NCBI GenBank assembly: GCA_963785765.1
Contig: CAWAWM010000003.1
Coordinates: 682,001 to 746,000 of the forward strand
Source of the DNA: DATBGO01 sp963785765
Lineage (GTDB): Bacteria > Actinomycetota > Actinomycetes > Streptosporangiales > Streptosporangiaceae
Direction: 5' to 3'
DNA: 64,000 bases
The first letter of the stretch is position 1. Every line of letters begins with the position of its first letter. The notes beneath the pieces were generated by a model. It did no database searches and was not told where the DNA came from. It saw nothing but the letters and a program-made list of their open reading frames with translations. The translations under genes were made by a program, and so were the position numbers. Below, one piece after another: positions 43,197 to 52,604 of the stretch.

Positions 43197-44228
43197 CTAG
43201 CCCTTCTTCTCGGCGTGCCCGCCGAACTCGGACCGCATCGCGGACAGGATCTTGTCCGCGAACAGGCCATTGCCCTGGGAGTCGAGCCGCTCGAACAGGG
43301 CCGTGGCGATCACCCCAGCGGGCACCCCGGTGTCGATCGCCGCCTCGAGCGTCCACCGGCCCTCGCCGGAGTCGGACACCCGGCCGGAGAAGTCGGCAAG
43401 CTCCGGCGACCGGGCGAGCGCATCGGCGGTGAGGTCCACCAGCCAGGAGCCCACCACCGAGCCCCGGCGCCACACCTCGGCCACCTCAGCCACGTCGATG
43501 TCGTACTGATAGGCCCACGGATCGCGCAGCGGCGTGGTCTCGGCGTCCACCTCGCCCTGCTGCTTCCCGGCATTGGCATGCTTGATGATGTTCAGCCCTT
43601 CGGCGATGGCGGCCATCATCCCGTACTCGATGCCGTTGTGAACCATCTTCACGAAGTGCCCGGCTCCGTTCGGGCCGCAATGCAGGTAACCGTGCGGAGC
43701 GGTGCCGCCCTTCCTGGTCCGGCCGGGCGTGGGCGCCGCGCTGCCCTCACCCGGAGCGATCGTGAGCCAGATCGGGTCCAGTCGCTGGACCGCCTCGTCC
43801 TCTCCGCCGATCATCAGGCAGAAACCGCGGTCCAGGCCGAACACGCCGCCGCTGGTCCCGCAGTCGATGTAGTGCAGCCCCTGGGCGCGGCACTGGCGGG
43901 CCCGCACGATGTCGTCGCGGTAGAAGGAGTTACCGCCGTCGATGATGGCGTCGCCCGGCTCCAGCAGGCCGATCAGCTCGTCGAGGGTGGACTGCACGAC
44001 GCCTGCCGGCACCATGATCCAGGCGTTCCTCGGCTTGTCGAGCTTGGCCACGAAGTCGGCCAGCGAGGTGGCACCCGTGGCACCCTCGCCTTCCAGTGCC
44101 TTGACCACGTCGGCGTTGCGATCATAGGCGACGCAGCGGTGCCCGTCCCGCATGAGCCGGCGCACCAGATTGGCGCCCATCCGGCCCAGGCCGATCATGC
44201 CCAGCTGCATCGGTCTGTCGGTTGGCAT
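43197..44228 (-). CDS. gnd: 6-phosphogluconate dehydrogenase, short decarboxylating type
   Basis: Converts 6-phosphogluconate to ribulose 5-phosphate with CO2 release. 343 residues, the short (YqeC/GndA-like) form rather than the ~480-residue form; members of this group are often NAD-linked. Motifs are GMIGLGRMGANLVRRL, IIDGGNSFYRDD, DCGTSGGVFGL and AGHFVKMVHNGIEYG (catalytic Lys). AGGAGA precedes the ATG at 44228. It sits 11 bp after pgi and 3 bp before pgl in one operon. Confidence 0.95.
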   Translation of the reverse strand: MPTDRPMQLGMIGLGRMGANLVRRLMRDGHRCVAYDRNADVVKALEGEGATGATSLADFVAKLDKPRNAWIMVPAGVVQSTLDELIGLLEPGDAIIDGGNSFYRDDIVRARQCRAQGLHYIDCGTSGGVFGLDRGFCLMIGGEDEAVQRLDPIWLTIAPGEGSAAPTPGRTRKGGTAPHGYLHCGPNGAGHFVKMVHNGIEYGMMAAIAEGLNIIKHANAGKQQGEVDAETTPLRDPWAYQYDIDVAEVAEVWRRGSVVGSWLVDLTADALARSPELADFSGRVSDSGEGRWTLEAAIDTGVPAGVIATALFERLDSQGNGLFADKILSAMRSEFGGHAEKKG

Positions 44229-44239
44229 GGCGATTTCTC

Positions 44240-45868
44240 CTAGCTCTTGAGTGCGCGATAATGCCGGATCAGGGCGTTCGTCGAGGAGTCGTGCTGCAGC
44301 TGCGGCTCGGCCTCGCTGGTCAGCTCCGGGATGATCTGCTTGGCCAGCACCTTGCCGAGCTCGACCCCCCACTGGTCGAAGGAATCAATGTCCCAGATAG
44401 CGCCCTGGGTGAAAACGCTGTGCTCGTAGAGGGCGATCAGCGAGCCGAGCAGCCGCGGGGTCAGCTCGCGGGCCAGGATCACGTTGGTGGGGCGGTTCCC
44501 GGCCATCACCTTGTGCGGCACGACCGCCTCGGGGGTTCCGTCGGCCCGCACCTCCGCCTCGGTCCTGCCGAAGGCCAGCGCCTGGGCCTGGGCGAAGATA
44601 TTGGACGACAGGATGTCGTGGTGGTCGCGCAGCGGGTTGAGGCTCTGGGCGAACCCGATGAGATCGACCGGGACCAGCTTGGTCCCCTGGTGCAGCAACT
44701 GGTAGAAGCTGTGCTGGCCGTTGGTGCCAGGCTCGCCCCAGTACACCGCTCCGGTCTGGTAGTCGACCGGCTGGCCGGCCAGCGTGACGTGCTTGCCGTT
44801 GGACTCCATCGTGAGCTGCTGGAGGTAGGCAGGAAAGCGCTTCAGGTACTGGTCGTAGGGCATCACACCGGCGCTCTGGCTACCGAAGAAGTTCCCGTAC
44901 CAGACCGCTAGCAGGCCCAGCAGGACGGGCAGGTTCGCATCCAGCGGTGCGGTGGCGAAATGCTCGTCCATGTCATGGAACCCGGCCAGCAGCGCCCGGA
45001 AGTTGGCGGGCCCGACGGCGATAACGGTGGACAGCCCGATGGCCGAGTCCATCGAATAGCGGCCGCCGACCCAGTCCCAGAACCCGAACATGTTCGCGGT
45101 GTCGATCCCGAACTGCGACACCCGCTCGGCGTTCGTGGAGACGGCGACGAAGTGCCTGGCCACCGCGGCCTCGTCACCGAGCCGCCCGACCACCCAGTCC
45201 CGGGCCGAGGTGGCGTTGGTCAGGGTCTCCAGCGTGCCGAAGGTCTTCGACGAGACGATGAACAGGGTCTGCTCAGGGTCAAGGTCCCTGGTCGCCTCGA
45301 CGAAGTCGGTCGAGTCGACGTTGGAGACGAACCTGAACGTCATGTCCCTGCGCGAGTAGTGCCGCAGCGCCTCGTAGGCCATCACCGGCCCGAGGTCCGA
45401 CCCGCCGATCCCGATGTTGATGACGTTGGTGACCCGCTTGCCCGTGTAGCCGGTCCAGTGCCCGGACCGCACCGACTCGGCGAACTCGCACATCCGGTCC
45501 AGGACGTCGTTGACCTCCTCGACCACGTTCGCGCCGTCAATCACGAAGGAGCTTCCGCGCGGCATCCGGAGCGCCACGTGGCCGACCGCGCGGTCCTCCG
45601 AGACGTTGATGTGCTCGCCGTGCAGCATCGCGTCCCGCCGCTGGGCGACGCCCGACTCTTCGGCCAGCTCCAGCAGCAGCCGGATCGTCTCGTCGGTCAC
45701 CCGGTTCTTGGCGTAGTCGAGGTAGAGCCCGCAGGCCTGCGCGGTCAGCCGCTCGCCGCGGCCGGGATCGGTCTCGAACAGGTCCCGCAGGTGGCGGCCG
45801 GCGATCTCGCCATGGTGCCGCTCGAGCGCCTTATAGGCGACCCGGTCCCGGAGCGGGGTGAGCGACAT
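44240..45868 (-). CDS. pgi: Glucose-6-phosphate isomerase
   Basis: Interconverts glucose 6-phosphate and fructose 6-phosphate. 542 residues, full length. Motifs are NIGIGGSDLGPVMAYEAL, VSSKTFGTLETLTN, GGRYSMDSAIGL and the signature SFDQWGVELGKVLA. First gene of the leftward pgi-gnd-pgl operon, which would recycle fructose 6-phosphate into the oxidative pathway. Confidence 0.97.
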   Translation of the reverse strand: MSLTPLRDRVAYKALERHHGEIAGRHLRDLFETDPGRGERLTAQACGLYLDYAKNRVTDETIRLLLELAEESGVAQRRDAMLHGEHINVSEDRAVGHVALRMPRGSSFVIDGANVVEEVNDVLDRMCEFAESVRSGHWTGYTGKRVTNVINIGIGGSDLGPVMAYEALRHYSRRDMTFRFVSNVDSTDFVEATRDLDPEQTLFIVSSKTFGTLETLTNATSARDWVVGRLGDEAAVARHFVAVSTNAERVSQFGIDTANMFGFWDWVGGRYSMDSAIGLSTVIAVGPANFRALLAGFHDMDEHFATAPLDANLPVLLGLLAVWYGNFFGSQSAGVMPYDQYLKRFPAYLQQLTMESNGKHVTLAGQPVDYQTGAVYWGEPGTNGQHSFYQLLHQGTKLVPVDLIGFAQSLNPLRDHHDILSSNIFAQAQALAFGRTEAEVRADGTPEAVVPHKVMAGNRPTNVILARELTPRLLGSLIALYEHSVFTQGAIWDIDSFDQWGVELGKVLAKQIIPELTSEAEPQLQHDSSTNALIRHYRALKS

Positions 45869-46231
45869 GACTGGTGCCTCCGATCGCTGTGGTGTCGATT
45901 TCCGCCTCGGCGAGGCGGCCTAGCCCAGCCTCGCACTGTTGGGCGCCGGCTGTCCTGGTCGGCCCCCGCATCACCGGCCCAGCGGGCTTTCACCGCGGCA
46001 GCTCCGCCCGGCTCTGGTTGGGCGCGGGCCTGGCCTTCCGACACCGAGGGCCCGGGTCAGGATCGGTCGGCAGCCAAGGTCCACCCCCGGCACGTTATTG
46101 TCGGTGCTGCGCCGCCGCCCCTGTCGCCTCCCCCAGAGGCCAGGACTCGGCGGCGCTGACCTATCGTCTCACGGGCCCGGCCTGTGGCCGCGCAGGGAAC
46201 AGGCGGCAGCGCCGGCCGGAAGGAGCTGATC
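45869..46231. other. Divergent intergenic region pgi / HAD hydrolase
   Basis: No gene supported. It contains a hairpin with arms CCGCCTC and GAGGCGG around a 3-base loop at 45902-45918, just upstream of pgi. No promoter with good -35 and -10 boxes stands out. Confidence 0.45.
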
Positions 46232-47041
46232 GTGGCCGCCCCGATCAGGCTGGTGCTCGCCGATGTCGATGGCACGCTGGTGACCCAGCAGAAGCTCCTG
46301 ACCGACCGCGCCGTGGCGGCGGTCGGCCGGCTGCGGGAGGCCGGCATCCAGTTCGCGGTGACCAGCGGCAGGCCACCGCGCGGGATGGCGATGCTGGTGG
46401 AGCCGCTGGACCTGCAGACACCGATAGCGGCCTTCAACGGCGGCCTCATCGTCGACCGCAACATGGCGGTCATCGACCAGAAGGTCGTGGCCAGCGACCT
46501 GGTGACGCCGATCATCGACCTGCTGCGCTCACTGGGGCTGAGTGTCTGGGTCTACCGGGGCGCCGACTGGTTCGCGCTGGATCCGCACGGGCCGCACGTT
46601 GAGCGGGAGGCCTGGACGGTCAAGTTCGCGCCCACGATCACGGCCAGCTTCGATGATCTCACCGACGACGTGGCCAAGATCGTGGGAGTCAGCGACGACC
46701 TGGACGCCGTCGCCCGTGCGTCAGCGGCCGCGCACGACCGCTTCGGCGACCACGTCTCCGCGTCCAGGTCGCAGCCCTACTACGTGGACGTGACCAACCC
46801 GGACGCCAACAAGGGAGCCGTCGCCACCTGGCTGTCCGCCCGCTACCGGATCCCGGCCGCCCAGCTCGCGACCATCGGAGATATGCCCAACGACGTGCTC
46901 ATGTTCGCCCATTCGGGCCTGAGCATCGCGATGGGCAACGCGAGCACCGAAGTGCAGCGCGCCGCACGCCGGGTGACCACGTCCAACGAGGAGGAGGGCT
47001 TCGCCAACGCGGTCGACAGGTTCATCCTGCGCGATCGCTAG
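46232..47041 (+). CDS. HAD superfamily hydrolase, Cof type
   Basis: 269 residues of the Cof/IIB sugar-phosphatase group. Motif I is LVLADVDGTLV, motif II FAVTSGRPPRG, motif III Lys in NPDANKGAVATWL, and motif IV IGDMPNDVLMFAHSGLSIAMGNA. It probably removes phosphate from a small metabolite. The GTG at 46232 has AAGGAG 8 bases upstream. It overlaps the convergent NUDIX gene by 4 bp. Confidence 0.9.
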   Translation: MAAPIRLVLADVDGTLVTQQKLLTDRAVAAVGRLREAGIQFAVTSGRPPRGMAMLVEPLDLQTPIAAFNGGLIVDRNMAVIDQKVVASDLVTPIIDLLRSLGLSVWVYRGADWFALDPHGPHVEREAWTVKFAPTITASFDDLTDDVAKIVGVSDDLDAVARASAAAHDRFGDHVSASRSQPYYVDVTNPDANKGAVATWLSARYRIPAAQLATIGDMPNDVLMFAHSGLSIAMGNASTEVQRAARRVTTSNEEEGFANAVDRFILRDR

Positions 47042-47553
47042 CGCACCCCGGGCACCGGGCGGCCGTTCTCCAGGTAGCGGCATCTCTTTTTCGACTTGCT
47101 GCCCGCCTTGACCCGGCGCCGGACCGGCCCGGCCAGCAAGGTCAGCGCCTCGGGCAGCCCCACCCGCCGGTACTCGGAGATCTCCTCAGGCTGCAGCACG
47201 ATGGCATTGAGGCTGGCCTCGTCCAGGACACCGCAGTCGAACAGGAACCGCAGGCCGCCGGGCTTGCCGTTCCGCGGCGGCCGGAAGTCCACGCAGGCTA
47301 GCCTGGCCGTGCTCACCTGCAGGCCGCATTCCTCGGCCACTTCGCGCCGGCAGGCATCCCACGGCGTCTCGCCGTCCGCCTCCATCACCCCGCCCGGGAT
47401 CGTCCAGCCGTTCTTGTAGGTCGGCTTCAGGATCAGCAGCCGGTGCTTCCTGTCGAAGATCATGGCCCCGGCGGAGGCGGGGATCGCCGGGATCTCGTCG
47501 GCCTGGTCGTCGGCGGCGGCCTCAGCGGGCCGGAGCTGGGAAGTGTCGGTCAC
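47038..47553 (-). CDS. NUDIX hydrolase
   Basis: 171 residues with a complete Nudix box, GGVMEADGETPWDACRREVAEECG, that places the metal-binding Glu residues. It hydrolyses a nucleoside-diphosphate-linked compound; the substrate cannot be told. The C-terminal ~25 residues are strongly basic (RRRVKAGSKSKKRCRYL). Confidence 0.9.
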   Translation of the reverse strand: MTDTSQLRPAEAAADDQADEIPAIPASAGAMIFDRKHRLLILKPTYKNGWTIPGGVMEADGETPWDACRREVAEECGLQVSTARLACVDFRPPRNGKPGGLRFLFDCGVLDEASLNAIVLQPEEISEYRRVGLPEALTLLAGPVRRRVKAGSKSKKRCRYLENGRPVPGVR

Positions 47554-47630
47554 AGGAACCAGGCTACGGGCCGGTGACGGCCGCGCCGCGCCAGGCCGGC
47601 CACGGCGATCGGTATGAGATCAATACATGC

Positions 47631-47636
47631 TAGACT
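47631..47636 (+). promoter_or_regulatory. -10 box TAGACT of the kinase/ParB-like gene
   Basis: TAGACT in an A+T-rich patch 65 bases before the ATG at 47702; AAAAGGAAAA before that ATG is the ribosome site. No consensus -35 is visible, so another sigma factor is possible. Confidence 0.35.
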
Positions 47637-47701
47637 AATTCGCTCACCAAGGAAAAGCCTTTCGGCACGTTTACTGTTTATCCCAAAAGGAAAATCGGCA
47701 G

Positions 47702-48676
47702 ATGTTTTCCGACCGGTCCATCGTCGTCAGCGGCGATCTCGGCAGCGGGAAAAGCACCGTAACCACGGAGCTGGCCCGGCAGCTGGATCTGCGCCGGGTC
47801 AGCGTAGGAGACCTGTACCGGCAGATGGCCCAGTCGCGGGGCATGTCCGCGCTGCAGCTGAACCTGCACGCCGAGCTCGATGACGCGGTGGACGGCTATG
47901 TCGACCAGCTGCAGCAGGAAATAGCGAAGTCAGACGAGCAATTGGTCGTTGACGGGCGGCTGGCCTGGTTCTTTTTCACCGACGCGTTCAAGGTCCACCT
48001 CATTACGGACCCGGTGGTGGCCGCAAACCGGGTGCTGTCGCGGCCTTCCGACGAGGTCGAGGCTTACTCGTCTCTCGGGGAGGCAATAGAGCGGCTCGGG
48101 AATCGCAGTGAAAGCGAGCGGATCCGTTTCCTGACGAGGTACGGCGCAGATAAAAACAGGCTGCGGAACTATGACCTCGTCTGTGATACGACCAGCGCAC
48201 GATCCGACGAGGTCGTCGAGAAGATCATCGCGGCCTACCGGGGCACCATTGGCGCAGCGGTACTGCTGGATGCACCGCCCCTGCTCCTGCTGGACCCGAA
48301 GCGGATCTATCCCTCCCTGGACATCCGGGGGTCCGGCGATTTCCAGGAACCACCGCAGGACGAGCCCGGCAACCCGCTGGCCGGGCCGCAGCCGCTGACG
48401 GTCGGGTATGCCGGCTATTCCTTCTACCTCATCGACGGCCACCGCAGGCTGAGCAGGGCGATCAGGGACGGAGCCAGCCTGATTGCGGCCCGGCTGCTGG
48501 CCGAGGGCGAGGAGCAGGTCGGCGACGGCCTGACCGCCTGGCAGTACTGGGAGTCGAAGGTCAGCCCCAGCGTGGTCAGGGACTGGGAAACGGCGCACGG
48601 GATCAGGCTTCCGCTGCCACCGCGGTTACCGGATCCCGTGGCTGGCGGCTCGGTCACCGGACCGCCGGCCCGCTAG
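47702..48676 (+). CDS. Cytidylate kinase-like P-loop protein with C-terminal ParB-like domain
   Basis: 324 residues. Residues 1-190 look like a (d)CMP kinase-type P-loop protein: VVSGDLGSGKSTVTTELA (Walker A), VSVGDLYRQMA, LVVDGRLAWFF, and a lid-like RSESERIRFLTRYGADKNRL. The C-terminal part has DPKRIYPSLDIRG, then PLTVGYAGYSFYLIDGHRRLSRAIRDGASLIAARLL, which matches the ParB/sulfiredoxin nucleotide-binding fold (DGHRRL box). I do not know this combination as a named family. The gene and its leader are less G/C-rich than the neighbours, hinting at transfer. Confidence 0.7.
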   Translation: MFSDRSIVVSGDLGSGKSTVTTELARQLDLRRVSVGDLYRQMAQSRGMSALQLNLHAELDDAVDGYVDQLQQEIAKSDEQLVVDGRLAWFFFTDAFKVHLITDPVVAANRVLSRPSDEVEAYSSLGEAIERLGNRSESERIRFLTRYGADKNRLRNYDLVCDTTSARSDEVVEKIIAAYRGTIGAAVLLDAPPLLLLDPKRIYPSLDIRGSGDFQEPPQDEPGNPLAGPQPLTVGYAGYSFYLIDGHRRLSRAIRDGASLIAARLLAEGEEQVGDGLTAWQYWESKVSPSVVRDWETAHGIRLPLPPRLPDPVAGGSVTGPPAR

Positions 48677-51132
48677 GCCGGCGGCTGAGCAGACGCCCAG
48701 GCCGCCACTTGCGCGCGGGAGCTGAAGCCCAGCTTGTCCAGGATGTTGGCCACGTGCCGGGCGGCAGTGGCCGGGCTGATGTAGAGCTTGTCAGCGATCG
48801 CCCGGTTGCTGCAGCCCTCCGCGATGAGCGCCACGATCTCGCGTTCCCGCGCTGTCAGCCTGCCGGTGGGCGCCACGGCCGCCGGCCCGCGGCCGGGTTC
48901 GGGACGGCGGCCCGGGCCGGCCGGCGCGGGCGTGTCAAGCGCCAGCGCGACTGCTGCGTCGCTGGTCATGCTGAAGCCGGTCGCCCACAGCTGCGCGATG
49001 ACGGGCTCGCCGAGGGACCGCGCCGCGGCGAAGTACCTGTCGGTCATCGCCCCGGGCAGCCGGGGCAGGTGCGCGGCCTCGCGCAGCGCTGCCGCGGCGG
49101 CGATCAGCTGAACGGCCCGGTCGCCGCGGTCCTCGAGAACGGCCAGCGCCGCGAACGCCTCCAGGCCGCGGGCCACGCCGATCCGGGCACCGGTGCCGTG
49201 GCTCAGCCGGATGCTCTCGGCGAAATGCTCGCGCGCTTGCTCGACGGCGCCCTGGTCCATGGCCACCCGCCCCAGCCCGGCCAGGCAGCGCGCGGTCTCC
49301 GGCCGGGAATCGATCTCGCGGAGAATGGGCAGCGCCTCCAGGTAGCGGCGGCGCGCTACGGCGGCGTCGCCGCGCAGCCTGGCCAGCTCGCCCAGGCCGA
49401 GGAGGGTCCGCGCCACCCCCCACTGCTGGTCGATCTCGCGCATCACGGTCATCGCGGCCTCCGCCAGCTGCTGCGCCTCCCGCAGGCTGCCCCGGTGCGC
49501 GACGGCGGCCGCCCGGGTCCCGAGCGCATAGCCCTCGTCCCACCGGTCGCCAACCGACCTCGCCAGCGACAGCGCCTCACGGGCCAGTTCCTCCGCCTCC
49601 GCGGCCCGGCCGGTGTGCAGGGTGATCTCGGCGAGCAGATTCAGCGCGACGGCGGTCCAGACCTCTCCGCCGGCCGCCCGGCACAGCTCAAGCCCGGCCC
49701 TCGCCCAGGACTCCGCGCCCCCCGGATCGCTGGACAGCGCAAGCTGCGCCCGCCCGATGAGCGCCGCCCCCCGGACTCCCGCCGGCACCCCGGACGGATC
49801 GATGGCGAGGAAGGAGTCGAACCGCTCAGCGCCCTCGGCGTAGGAGCCCCGCACCAGCCAGCACGGCCGGATCGCGGTACAGATCCGCAGGCCCGCCTCG
49901 GCGTCACCGTCGGCCCGGCACTGGTCAAGCACCCGGAGGGCGTTGTCGGCATCGACGTCGTACCGGCGGAACACGTCGACCCTGGCTGACCACGGCGCCG
50001 GGATCAGCGCCATCCCGATCGCCGCGTTGTGCTCAACCACATGCAGCACGTAGTCCCGCAGCCTGGCCTGGATCGCCCTGACCTCACCCGCATCGGACAG
50101 CCGCTGGGCCGCATAGTCGCGGATGGTATCGAGCAACCGGTAGCGGGTCTGGCCGAGCGCCTCGGGCTCGACCACCACCAGGGACTTATCCACCAGGCTG
50201 GCGAGCAGGTCGAGTACCGCCTCGGCCGGAAGATCGTCGTCGGCGCAGACCTGCTCGGCCATCTCCAGCGACCATCCGGAGAACACGGCGAGCCGCCGCA
50301 GCAGCACCTGCTCGCGGCTGGCGAGCAGATCGTGACTCCAGTCGATCGCGGCGCGCAGCGTTCGCTGCCGGGCCGGCGCGGTCCGGTCGCCGCTGGTGAG
50401 GAGCTGGAATCTGTCGGCCAGGCGCTCCTGGATCTGCTCCGCCGACAAGGCCCGGGCCCACGCGGCGGCCAGCTCGATCGCCAGCGGGACGCCGTCGAGC
50501 GTGCGGCAGACCGCCGCGACGCTGGCCGCGTTGTCGGCGCTGAGCTCGAACCCGGGATGGGCCGCGGCGGCGCGTTCGACGAACAGCCGGACCGACTCGT
50601 AGTTCGTGAGCTCGGCCGGGTCCGCCGCCTCCGGCGGCGGCAGCGTCAGCGGCTGCACCTGCCAGACGGCCTCGGCGGCGACCCGCAGCGGCTCCCGGCT
50701 GGTCACGATGATGCGCAGCCCCGCCGAGCTGGCCAGCAGCCGCTGGCACAGCTGCGCACAGGCGTCGATCAGGTGCTCGCAGTTGTCCAGGGCCAGCAGC
50801 ATGGCCCGCGGCCGGAGTGCCTCGGCCAGCGTCTCGAGCAGCGGGCGGCCCCGCTCCTCCGCCACGCCGACGATCGAAGCCACCCGCGAGACGACGAGAT
50901 CGGGCTGGCGCACGTCGCCGAGGTCAACGAACCACGCCCCGTCGGGGAATTCGCCGGCCAGCGCCGTCATGATGCGCTGAGCCAGCCGGGTCTTGCCGAT
51001 ACCGCCCGTCCCGCACAGCGTCGAAGCGCGCATCATGCGCACAAACCGGCATAGCTCCTCGACCTCGCGCTCGCGGCCGACGAAGCTGCTGGGTTCTTCG
51101 TGCAAATTAGTACGAAGCTGGACTATCGTCAT
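48673..51132 (-). CDS. LuxR-type transcriptional regulator with NB-ARC-like ATPase and TPR region
   Basis: About 819 residues. N-terminal ATPase with Walker A TLCGTGGIGKTRLAQ and Walker B-like AMLLALDNCEHL, winged-helix segment, then a long TPR-like helical region, and a C-terminal LuxR helix-turn-helix (LTAREREIVALIAEGCSNRAIADKLYISPATAARHVANILDKLG). A large ATP-dependent switch of this kind integrates an unknown signal. The ATG at 51132 follows TAGGAAAT; longer in-frame extensions lack support. Its stop overlaps the convergent kinase/ParB-like gene by 4 bp. Confidence 0.9.
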   Translation of the reverse strand: MTIVQLRTNLHEEPSSFVGREREVEELCRFVRMMRASTLCGTGGIGKTRLAQRIMTALAGEFPDGAWFVDLGDVRQPDLVVSRVASIVGVAEERGRPLLETLAEALRPRAMLLALDNCEHLIDACAQLCQRLLASSAGLRIIVTSREPLRVAAEAVWQVQPLTLPPPEAADPAELTNYESVRLFVERAAAAHPGFELSADNAASVAAVCRTLDGVPLAIELAAAWARALSAEQIQERLADRFQLLTSGDRTAPARQRTLRAAIDWSHDLLASREQVLLRRLAVFSGWSLEMAEQVCADDDLPAEAVLDLLASLVDKSLVVVEPEALGQTRYRLLDTIRDYAAQRLSDAGEVRAIQARLRDYVLHVVEHNAAIGMALIPAPWSARVDVFRRYDVDADNALRVLDQCRADGDAEAGLRICTAIRPCWLVRGSYAEGAERFDSFLAIDPSGVPAGVRGAALIGRAQLALSSDPGGAESWARAGLELCRAAGGEVWTAVALNLLAEITLHTGRAAEAEELAREALSLARSVGDRWDEGYALGTRAAAVAHRGSLREAQQLAEAAMTVMREIDQQWGVARTLLGLGELARLRGDAAVARRRYLEALPILREIDSRPETARCLAGLGRVAMDQGAVEQAREHFAESIRLSHGTGARIGVARGLEAFAALAVLEDRGDRAVQLIAAAAALREAAHLPRLPGAMTDRYFAAARSLGEPVIAQLWATGFSMTSDAAVALALDTPAPAGPGRRPEPGRGPAAVAPTGRLTAREREIVALIAEGCSNRAIADKLYISPATAARHVANILDKLGFSSRAQVAAWASAQPPA

Positions 51133-51548
51133 ATTTCCTAAAATCGGGTAATGCCCGCTGCGGCGTTTCCTTCTACCCTGTGCGCACTCGGCATCATTGC
51201 CGCGCAGCCTACCGGAATTATGACGCAGTGCCGTCTCGATGACCGTCGGTCCGGAGCGCAGCCGCCGGGGCGGCTGCCCGATCGGGACCGGAAGGCGGCG
51301 GAACCCAACGGGCCGCACCGGCAGCGCGGCCAGCGATTGGCAGCCAGCCTAAACCGGATCGCGCCCGTGACGAGATTGGTAGCGTGCGCGGCGACATTCC
51401 CTTGGTGCCGCGTTCGGAAAGGAATTGCCGGTAGGCATCATTCATGCGCCGGTAAGCCGCCACGGCCAGGGAAGCCGCGCGATCACGCCCGGAACAGCGG
51501 GATGAGAAAACGCTGGCACCCCATGGGCCGTCCCGCACCGGCCGTCCC
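51133..51548. other. Intergenic region, no gene seen
   Basis: About 416 bases upstream of the LuxR-type regulator. Base composition is mixed and the small open frames lack ribosome sites and recognisable motifs. I see no clear promoter, repeat or RNA. Confidence 0.4.
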
Positions 51549-52604
51549 TCACGGCCCGCCCGCAGCGCCCTGGCTGGCCGGCTGCCACAGCTCGGGCTCG
51601 GTCCCGGTGCCCTTCGCCAGCCCAGCGCGCCTCAGGCTGCGCAGGTGGGCGAGGGTCTCGGCCAGCGCGGCCCGGCGCAGGAAGCCGGTCGTCTGCGCCC
51701 AGGACCTAGACCACCGCAGCTCCTGCGCGATCTCCCACACGCTGCTGGCCTGGCGTGCGGTCAGCCGTCCGAGCACCTCGCGGAGCCTGCCCTGATGGTG
51801 CCGCTCGATGTCAGCGGCCCGGTCACGGATGCCGCGGAACCGGTACTCGTGCCCGGGCAGCGCCTCGCGGTCGTCGTAGGGACCCAGCAGGCCGAGGGAG
51901 CTCAGGTAGTCATCGAGCGGCTCGTCGTCATCGCCGTAGCTGGAGATGTTCGGGGTGATCCTGGGGAGCAGGTGATCGCCGGTGAGCAGCACATCCGCCT
52001 CGCCGACGACGTAGCACAGATGCCCGGGAGTATGGCCCGGGGTCCACAGCGCGGTGACCTGCCACCCCGGCACGCCGGCGTCGTCGCCGTCCTCCAGCAG
52101 GCGATCAGGCACAATGTCCATCAGGTCGCGCACCTGCTCCGGCTGCATGATCAGCCCGGCTTCCTCGGCCCGCGGCACTCCGCAGCGGCGCAGCCAGCGG
52201 CCGTTCAGCGCGGCCATCTCGCGCACGTCGCGGAGCCTGGCGACCTGGCGTTCCTCGGCCGGATGCATGGCCACCCAGCAGCCCGACTCCGCCCGCACCC
52301 GGTTGGCCAGGCCGTGGTGATCGAGATGGGCGTGGGTGACCAGGACGCCCCGGGTGGCCGCGACTTCCGAGCCGATGCTGGCCAGCCCGACGCCTAGCGC
52401 ATCCCAGCCGTCCTCCACAGGCCAGCCCGGGTCGACAAGCACCAGGCCTGACGAGGTCTGGAAGACATAACAGAGCACGTAGCGCAGGGGGTTTCGCGGG
52501 ATCGGGACCGGGATCGACCAGAGGCCGGGCCGCACTTCCTCGACCGGCGGCAGGACCCGGTCCCGCCACGCCTGCTTCTGCAGGGTGCCGGTCACCTCAA
52601 CCAT
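51549..52604 (-). CDS. Metallo-beta-lactamase-fold hydrolase
   Basis: 351 residues. Metal ligands are visible in VTHAHLDHHG (HxHxDH), WTPGHTPGHLCYV, LLTGDHLLP and a late ALPGHEYRF. The C-terminal ~90 residues form a helical, winged-helix-like tail (LTARQASSVWEIAQELRW), as in LACTB2-like and glyoxalase II-like enzymes. Probably a thioesterase or nucleic-acid-independent hydrolase; substrate open. The ATG at 52604 has AGGAG 8 bases upstream. Confidence 0.88.
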   Translation of the reverse strand: MVEVTGTLQKQAWRDRVLPPVEEVRPGLWSIPVPIPRNPLRYVLCYVFQTSSGLVLVDPGWPVEDGWDALGVGLASIGSEVAATRGVLVTHAHLDHHGLANRVRAESGCWVAMHPAEERQVARLRDVREMAALNGRWLRRCGVPRAEEAGLIMQPEQVRDLMDIVPDRLLEDGDDAGVPGWQVTALWTPGHTPGHLCYVVGEADVLLTGDHLLPRITPNISSYGDDDEPLDDYLSSLGLLGPYDDREALPGHEYRFRGIRDRAADIERHHQGRLREVLGRLTARQASSVWEIAQELRWSRSWAQTTGFLRRAALAETLAHLRSLRRAGLAKGTGTEPELWQPASQGAAGGP

